Shown here: positions 1 to 6,800 of the stretch, in pieces | Layout: each line of letters begins with the position of its first letter | Position numbering within the stretch: the first letter of the stretch is position 1 | Origin: Baffinella frigidus | Lineage: Eukaryota > Cryptophyceae > Cryptomonadales > Baffinellaceae | NCBI GenBank assembly: GCA_026770585.1 | Contig: MU646599.1 | Coordinates: forward strand, 92,866 to 104,558 | Direction of reading: 5' to 3' | DNA: 11,693 nt | Program-made: the position numbers and the translations under genes | The notes under the pieces: generated by a model | Told to the model about the DNA's origin: nothing | Databases searched by the model: none | Seen by the model: only the letters and a program-made list of their open reading frames with translations

Positions 1-59
1 GTCTGGGGAGGGAGGACGGGCCTGCCTCGGGGCGAAATATGCCTAGGGCCCTACGGTGG

Positions 60-181
60 TACAGGGGTACCTCGCTCATGAGAAACTACCCCCCCCCCTA
101 TGACCACCATAGGACCCTAGGCATAGGCCTACTGTAGGGTCCTACGGGGGCACGGTTTCTTATGGGCGAGGAACCCCTGTA
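60..181. mobile_element. Family A hairpin element A1
   Basis: TA-flanked element of 122 bp with inverted ends CAGGGGTACCTCGCTCATGA and CAGGGGTTCCTCGCCCATAA, and a core rich in CCTAGG and CTACTGTAGG. It has no coding capacity, so it is non-autonomous. The CAG start and TA target fit pogo/Tigger-type (Tc1/mariner) elements. Confidence 0.88.
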
Positions 182-187
182 ACCTCT

Positions 188-344
188 CGCCCCAGTCTAT
201 TCGCTCTCGCCAATTCGCTCCCCCCGGGCTCTTTCCCGCCCCAAAGTTGACGGATTTGTACCGGCAACCCAGCATGTCAACTTACGAATAGTCACCTGGA
301 CAGCAGCGCTGATGCGGTCGAGGTCCTGCTCGGCTTGCGCGTAC
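188..344 (-). repeat. 157-bp direct repeat (exon 6 end plus following intron), copy 1
   Basis: Positions 188-344 match 653-809 at a constant offset of 465 with only a few substitutions. The unit covers the end of exon 6, its donor and about 108 nt of following intron. It is a local duplication. Confidence 0.88.
296..344 (-). pseudogene. Exon 6 copy, 5' part lost
   Basis: Minus-strand codons for YAQAEQDLDRISAAVQ and the donor GTGACT are kept. The upstream part, with the acceptor and the AAYRGMVGRR half of the IQ motif, is replaced by the unit that starts at 354. It is part of the 157-bp direct repeat 188-344 / 653-809. Confidence 0.75.
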
Positions 345-353
345 CGACCAACA

Positions 354-546
354 CGTTGGAAGCCTTTTCGTACTTTTAGGGGGCTAAACCCCCAGAACTT
401 GTACCGGGAATCGTTTAAACGGACGCCTGGAGAAATGCACCTCACGCCGCCCGACCATTCTTGGCGTTGGAAGCCTTTTCGTACTTTTAGGGGCTAAAAC
501 CTCAGGAGTTGTACCGGGAATCCTTTCAACGGACGCCTTGAGAAAT
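354..546 (+). repeat. Two direct copies of an 83-bp unit
   Basis: Units at 354-436 and 465-546 share GTTGGAAGCCTTTTCGTACT at their start and GGACGCCT(G/T)GAGAAAT at their end, about 111 bp apart with one small indel. The first unit directly truncates the exon 6 copy at 296-344. It contains no gene that I can see. Confidence 0.82.
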
Positions 547-580
547 ATAATTTATTTTGGGAGGGGACTAGTCTGCTAAC

Positions 581-632
581 CTGCACAGCCGCGCTGATGC
601 TGTCGAGGTCCTGCTCGGCCTACGCGTATTTG
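581..632 (-). pseudogene. Exon 6 copy with in-frame stop
   Basis: Reading KYA-stop-AEQDLDSISAAVQ, this copy has TAG where the intact exon has CAG, and it ends at a GTTAGC donor. The acceptor region does not match the intact exon. The stop and other changes suggest an older copy than the one at 296-344. Confidence 0.72.
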
Positions 633-652
633 CCCCCTCTAACCTCTACCTC

Positions 653-809
653 CGCCCCAGTCTATTCGCTCTCGCCAATTCGCTCCCCCCGGGCTCTTTC
701 CCGCCCCAAAGTTGACGGATTTGTACCGGAAACCCAGCATGTCAACTTACGAATAGTCACCTGGACAGCAGCGCTGATGCGGTCGAGGTCTTTCTCGGCC
801 TGCGCGTAC
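653..809 (-). repeat. 157-bp direct repeat, copy 2 (contains intact exon 6 end)
   Basis: This is the partner of 188-344. A further copy of only the intronic part (AAAGTTGACGGATTTGTACC to CAACTTGCGAATAGT) lies at 1698-1747 without the exon. Confidence 0.88.
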
Positions 810-850
810 TTGCGCGCCTCTCTTCTCCCCACCATGCCGCGGTACGCCGC
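761..850 (-). CDS. IQ gene exon 6 (30 codons; completes IQ motif 2)
   Basis: A long CT-rich tract (851-1090 read on the minus strand) ends CTCTCAG and is followed by AAYRGMVGRR, EARKYAQAEK and DLDRISAAVQ, with donor GTGACT at 760. With the LQ from exon 5 this makes LQAAYRGMVGRREA, a full IQ motif, followed by a charged helix as is usual after IQ motifs. The exon is exactly 90 nt, phase 0 to phase 0, so skipping or repeating it would keep the frame. Two damaged copies lie at 581-632 and 296-344. Confidence 0.7.
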
Positions 851-3800
851 CTGAGAGAGAGAGAGACAGAGGAGACAGGGTGTGAGAGAGAGAGAGAGAG
901 AGAGAGGAGACAGGGTGTGAGAGAGAGAGAGACAGAGGAGACAGTGTGTGTGTGTGAGAGAGAGAGAGACAGAGGAGACAGTGTGTGTGAGAGAGACACA
1001 GAAGAGATAGAGAGAGAGAGACAGAGAAGACAGTGTGTGTGAGAGAGAGCCAGAGGAGACAGTGTGTGAGAGAGAGACAGAGAAGACAGCGAGATGGGGC
1101 ATGGAGTGCCCTCCGGCAGAGGCGCGTACTTTAATAGGGTAACGGGCTGAAAACCAGGTAGTTAAGCCCACGGTATTGTCTACGGTAGGCTGTAGGGGCC
1201 AAGGGGGGGTCCTACGAAACATTAGGACCTAGGGGCCCTGCGGCCTACCGTAGACAATACCTTAAGCTTAACTCCCCGTTTTTCAGGACGTTATCTTATG
1301 AACTAGCGCGTAAAGACGGACATCGGGGAGAGCGTCTTTACCAAATTCGGTCAAAATATCGGTTACTAACATAGGCCGTTGGCTGCACACACCCTGACGT
1401 CCACTTGGCACACCACCCTAAACCCTACACCTAAACCCGTGGGATCCGAATTTTGCCTGTCCGCGCAAGTAAGTGCGCCTCCACATGCATCGCCACTTAG
1501 CAGCCACCGGGGGGCTTCACAGATACAGTCCATCTAATCGATGTGTACCAGAATCTTATCCATTGCCCAGGAACCTAACCGGAATTTCACCGTGCATTCA
1601 AGGCGAAAAGGAACTCGGCCGCTGCTAAGTGGTAGCTCCGTCTGAAAGGCTGGTTCGAGCCCGCCGATTTGCTGCGCCCGGGCTCTGTTCCGGTCGAAAG
1701 TTGACGGATTTGTACCGGATGCGCAGCGTGTCAACTTGCGAATAGTCTGCCAATGGTGGGAGTGGAGTGGGAGTCGACGTGGAGAACGAAAGAGGTCTCT
1801 TCGGTGCGGCGCCCCGGATTCTCGGGTGTTACGTGACCAAATTTGCTCAAGCAAATCCTCAAAGTCAAGTATCTCTGGGCAAGTTGACTTTTGTTGAAAG
1901 GTCCGTACTCCACCGTGTGGAGTATATCTCAGAAAAGGAGGGTTCTAAAACTCGTTTTCTTAAGTCAAGTCCCCTTCAAATATGTCAACTTATGCGCAGA
2001 GAAAAGAATAAGTTGACATATTTGAAGGGGAATTGACTTACGAAAACGAGTTTTAGGGCTCCTTTTCTGAGACAAGAGTGGGATTCGACCTGGACAACGA
2101 GGGAGGTCCCTTCGGCCCGTCTTCCCCAGTACACCCCGTAGACGACCTTGCACCCGCTAGGGCGTTTGCGGTAATTGTTGTCCGTTTTGGACGTACGGTT
2201 TCCCCGTTTCCCCGTTTTGAAAAGGGACTTATAGGACGTGGCAAGGATTTTAAATAGTACCAAGAGGCGCAATTCTGGTACTATTTAAAATCCTTGTCAC
2301 GTCCTATAAGTCCCTTTTCAAAACGGGGAAACGGGGAAACCGCACGTCCAAAACGGACAACAATTACCGCAAACGCTCTACAAGCGTATTGTACACGCGG
2401 GATCGCCGTACTAATCTCTACCGGTTTATACATCAATCTGGTAGTAATACACTTATCCCAGAAAACGAGTTCTAAAACTCGTTTTCTTAAGTCAATTCCC
2501 CTACAAATTTGTCAACTTATGCGGAGAGTAAACGATAAGTTGACGAATTTGAAGGGGAATTGACTTTAGAAAACGAGTTTTACAACTCGTTTTCTAAACG
2601 AGTTTTACAACTCGTTTTCTGAGATAAATGTATAGGCCTGGTACAAACACGAGTCGACCTGCAGGACGAGGGAGGTCTCTTCGGTGCGTCTTCCCCAGTA
2701 CACACCGTAGATGACCTTGTACTGATTCCGCGCCACGTGCCTGCAGACCACACCCGTCCACGTTATGAGTGAGACACGTATACACGTGTCTAAGGGTACG
2801 TATATAAGCTTCTCAGACACGTATATACCCCTCCTAGACAGTACATGTGCATCCCAGATACGTATGCACGCCCCCAGTACACCCCGTAGATGAGACACGT
2901 ATCCACACGGACTGCGAACGTTTCATCAAAGGCCAACTTACCTGATGACAATTACCTTGAAGGATTTTTCCTAATGAAAATTGGTCACGTAACACCCCAG
3001 AATCCGGGGTCAACGAAACCCTCGTGGCCCACCGAGTGAATACGCCTCTTAGACACGTATATACGCCTCCTGGACACGTACATGTGCCTCCCAGATACGT
3101 ATACACGCTCCCAGTACACCCCGTAGATGATGTTCCACTGCTTCCGCGCCACGTGCCTGCGTGGGTTTGGGGTTTGGGGTTTGGGGTTTGGGGTTTAGGG
3201 TTTAGGGTTTAGGGTTTAGGGTTTAGGGTTTAGGGTTGAGGGGTTAGAGAAAACAAAAACTTGGGGTTTAGGGTTTGGGGTTTAGGGTTTAGGGTTAAGG
3301 GTCAAGGGTCAAGGGTCAAGGGTTTAGGGTTTAGGTTTAGGGTATAGAGTTTGGGGTTGTTCAGGGGTCAGGGTTTAAGGTTGAGGGGGTTCGACCCGCG
3401 GAAGACTCTTTGCAGGAGGAGCGTGGAAGAGGCGACCACACCAACTAAGGCCTTAGGGTTTAGGGTTCGGTCTTGTGGTTTAGGGTTACCAATAGGAGGT
3501 TGAGTAGGAGAAAGTAGTTAGGGCATAGTAAATTTAACTAGACCTCCTAATTCGATAAAAACGCTAATTAGGGAACTCATTCAGTTATCTTCCGAGATGA
3601 GATTAGGGGTGGGTAGAGCGCTTGCGGGAAAACTTGGCCGATTTCAACGAGAAATGTTTTCAGAAACTCAGAGCTTTTGTACCAGGACGTGACATGAAAC
3701 CGGTCCATCTAAACGCTTCTGGTACAAATTCTGCAAACATTTCTTGTTGGAATCGGCCAAGTTTTCCCGCAAGCGCTCTACCGCTACCGAGCGAGGACGG

Positions 3801-6800
3801 GACACGATTTTAAAAACTTTAACCTGAATCCTGAAGGAAATGGACTTTTAAAATGAAGAGCCAGGACCGGAATCCCGGTCCTGGCTGTCTTATATGTGCC
3901 GAGTTGGCTCGACAGCGGCCCGCGGAAGACTCTCTGCAGGAGGAGCGTCAACGGCGCGATCACAAAGTGCCGAGCGAGAAAGAAACAGCCCATCTAAACG
4001 TAATCCATAGGCCCTACGGATCAAATCCGTAGGGACATAGGGGGTTCAGAAACAGCCCATCTAAACGTAATCCATAGGCCCTACGGATCAAATCCGTAGG
4101 GACATAGGGGGTTAAGAAACAGCCCATCTAAACGTAATCCATAGGCCCTACGGATCAAATCCGTAGGGGCATAGGGGGTTCCTATGGAAAAGCCAAGGTC
4201 GATTGTCGACCTGGGCTTGTGATTTCGTGCCAAGATCGCTCGAAAGAGCTAGGGGGTGGGTACCCGCGGAAGACTCTTTGCAGGAGGAGCGTGGACGAAG
4301 CGATGACAAAGTTGCGGCAGTTTTCGATCATGAACGCGTTCTGCGATCCACGCCGGGTCGTACACGGGAATTTCAGGACGCGACGGTTCGTTTCGTGGTA
4401 CTGAATGGTACGAACTGACCCGGTGACATGCGACGGTTCGTCCTTTGCACGTCCACGCTTCACCAAAAATCATCCTCTCCACGTCCGTGCGGTATCAAAT
4501 CATCAAATTAACAACAGGAGCGTCGACGACGCGATCACAAAGTTGCGGCAGTTTTCGATCATGAACGCGCTCTGCGTTCCGGGCGTCGCGATTAGGGGGA
4601 AAACCGGGTAGTTAGGCCTACGGTATTGCCTACGGTAGGCCGTAGGGGCCAAGGGGGGGTCCTACGAAACATTAGGACGCGTTCTGCGTTTCGCCACGCC
4701 AGGTCATAAGTTCCTTTTTCACACACACACTCGTTGGCGCTAAAAGGGTTTAGATGGCTTGTTGTGGTACATATATGTTGAAAATTCCGCCAGCAAAGAG
4801 CTCCAGTTCCCACAACTTTTGGCGTGTTTCCCGGGTAGAATCAACTTGACTCGAACATCGTGTAGTAAAAATGAAAATTCGACTTCTGACCTGGCGTGGT
4901 CGGGTGTCGAGATTAGGGCTCGGGGGTTGGAGTTCAGGTTGCAAAGTATGAACGCGTTCTGGGTTTGGTGTCTGGTGTCTGGTGTTTGGTGTCTGGTGTC
5001 TGGTGTCACTCTTGCGTGGCTATCCCCTTTCGTTTGGTGTCTGGTGTCTGGTGTTCAAGGTGTGGGGTCTTGGTGTCTGGTGTCTGGTGTTCAAGGTGTG
5101 GGCCACGCCAGAGTGAAAGGGTTTCGGGCTTCGGGTGTGGGGTTTCGGTTTGGGAGGCGATCACACAGCTGCGGCTGTTTTCGACCATGAACGCGTTATG
5201 CGGTTGGCGTTTAGGGTTCAGGGTTTAGGGTTTGGGATTTGAGACCGTCCGTGTATTTACCAGACTTGCGTTTCAACGGGCGTTTATGGCGGAGAGACAG
5301 TCCGTTTAGTATCGGCAACATGCACCCCATTTAGGACCCCTTGTATTATATGTATTATACGTATTATATGTATTATATGTATTGCATTCCTCCTGCTGAA
5401 CCGGTACACACAGCTTCGAAAAGGTCACATCTATTTTCTCCGCGAGTTTTTCGACCGCCATAAAAGCATTGTAGTGGCCCTTTTGTACCAGACTCCCTCC
5501 TCTAAAAGTATTATATGGCACCCCCAGTTTTAATAAGGTGGAGCTGGGACCTGGAGCTCTGCCTGAATCCATCTGGTCTGCCCAAAATGAGGAGACCTTT
5601 CATCAAAAGTCAACTTACCCAGAGATAATTAACTTCACAGATTTTCTGGTGTAAATTTGGTCACGACACCCCCCAGAATCCGGCCCCAAATCCAAATCCG
5701 AAATTCTCGAAGTCCACCGAGTGGAAACCCGTCAACTTTCGGCGTGGAACATTTCTAACATTACAGGCCGTCGCAGATCGGCCAAGAGCATCACTATAGA
5801 CTGTAGCACGAAACACACCAAGTAGAGATAAAAGGACCGACCCCAAACACCAACCAAACAATCAGGCAACCCGACGGGAGTAGAGCTGGGACCTGAGAGG
5901 CTTCGTTCCACAACATTTCCGCGAGTTTTTCGATGGGCATAAAAGCATTGTAGTGGCCCTTTTGTACCAACCACCCTGCACTAAATGTATTGTAGTGGCC
6001 CTTTTGTACTGGAGGGCTGTCCTAAATGTATTGTACGGCGAGCCGAGTTTTAATAAGGCAGGACTGGGACCTGGGCGGCCTCGTTGCGCAGCATTTCCGC
6101 GAGTTTTTCGATGGCCATGTTGTCCGCGTCCTCGGGGACTGGATCGTACCTGCACCCGAAAGAGAGAGTTGGTAGAGAGCGCTGTGTTAGTTTTGAAGGA
6201 GGATCTCCAGTACGAAGTAATTGTCCATCTACGACTAGATGTTTTTAATGATGAGACGCAATCAAGTGGGACAGAGCTAGACTAGAGCGCTGTGCAGAGA
6301 AGTTGGCCACGGGAAATAATGGAAAACCGAGAAATTGGAGCCATTTTGCCAACTTTTGAGAAATTTAGTGCCATGAATTTCTCACAAGTGGCATTTTCGA
6401 TCGCCATGTTGTCAGCGCCCTCGGGGCCTGGATCGTACCTGCACCCGAACCACCAACCCTCACGGTGAGACCACATCAACGAATTCTTGGAGCCATTTCT
6501 CCCTTGCAGACACCCCAGATCTGGGGAATTGAATTCAATTAAGAAAACGATTTTAGAACTCCTTTTCTGAGATAAGACTGTACTCGAGAGAGGCATGGAG
6601 AGTCCAGATACCACGCAGGGCTGGAGGGGAGGTATTCAAAAGTCATTTTTTTTAGCGAAAACTGTATTCAAAAGTCAATTTTCTAACGAAACGGCTCCAA
6701 GAACGCGGATGGAATACCCTACTCGAGAGCCCTGCGTGGTGGACATGCAGAGGTAGAGTACCAAATTTTACGTTAAAAAGGTTCACCTTTGAGGGTGTTC

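Noticed and set aside
662-1222. Long minus-strand frame rich in Ser, Leu and His-Thr repeats
   Set aside because: It is the GA/CT microsatellite read through. Only the 90 nt of exon 6 inside it have splice borders and a motif.
1965-2272. Overlapping frames on both strands around the large hairpins, and a similar one at 2294-2563
   Set aside because: Near-identical peptides arise on opposite strands because the arms are inverted copies. Only the short exon 5 part is meaningful.
3162-3385. True chromosome end
   Set aside because: Degenerate units, several separate patches and genes on both sides show interstitial arrays, not a terminal telomere.
3981-4181. CRISPR array
   Set aside because: Three directly abutting 67-bp units with no spacers, in intron-bearing eukaryotic DNA. 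A simple tandem repeat.
4759-5190. 143-codon plus-strand frame
   Set aside because: It runs through the TGGTGTC array and an antisense exon 4 copy. Its apparent Trp/Cys/Leu/Val repeats come from the heptamer.
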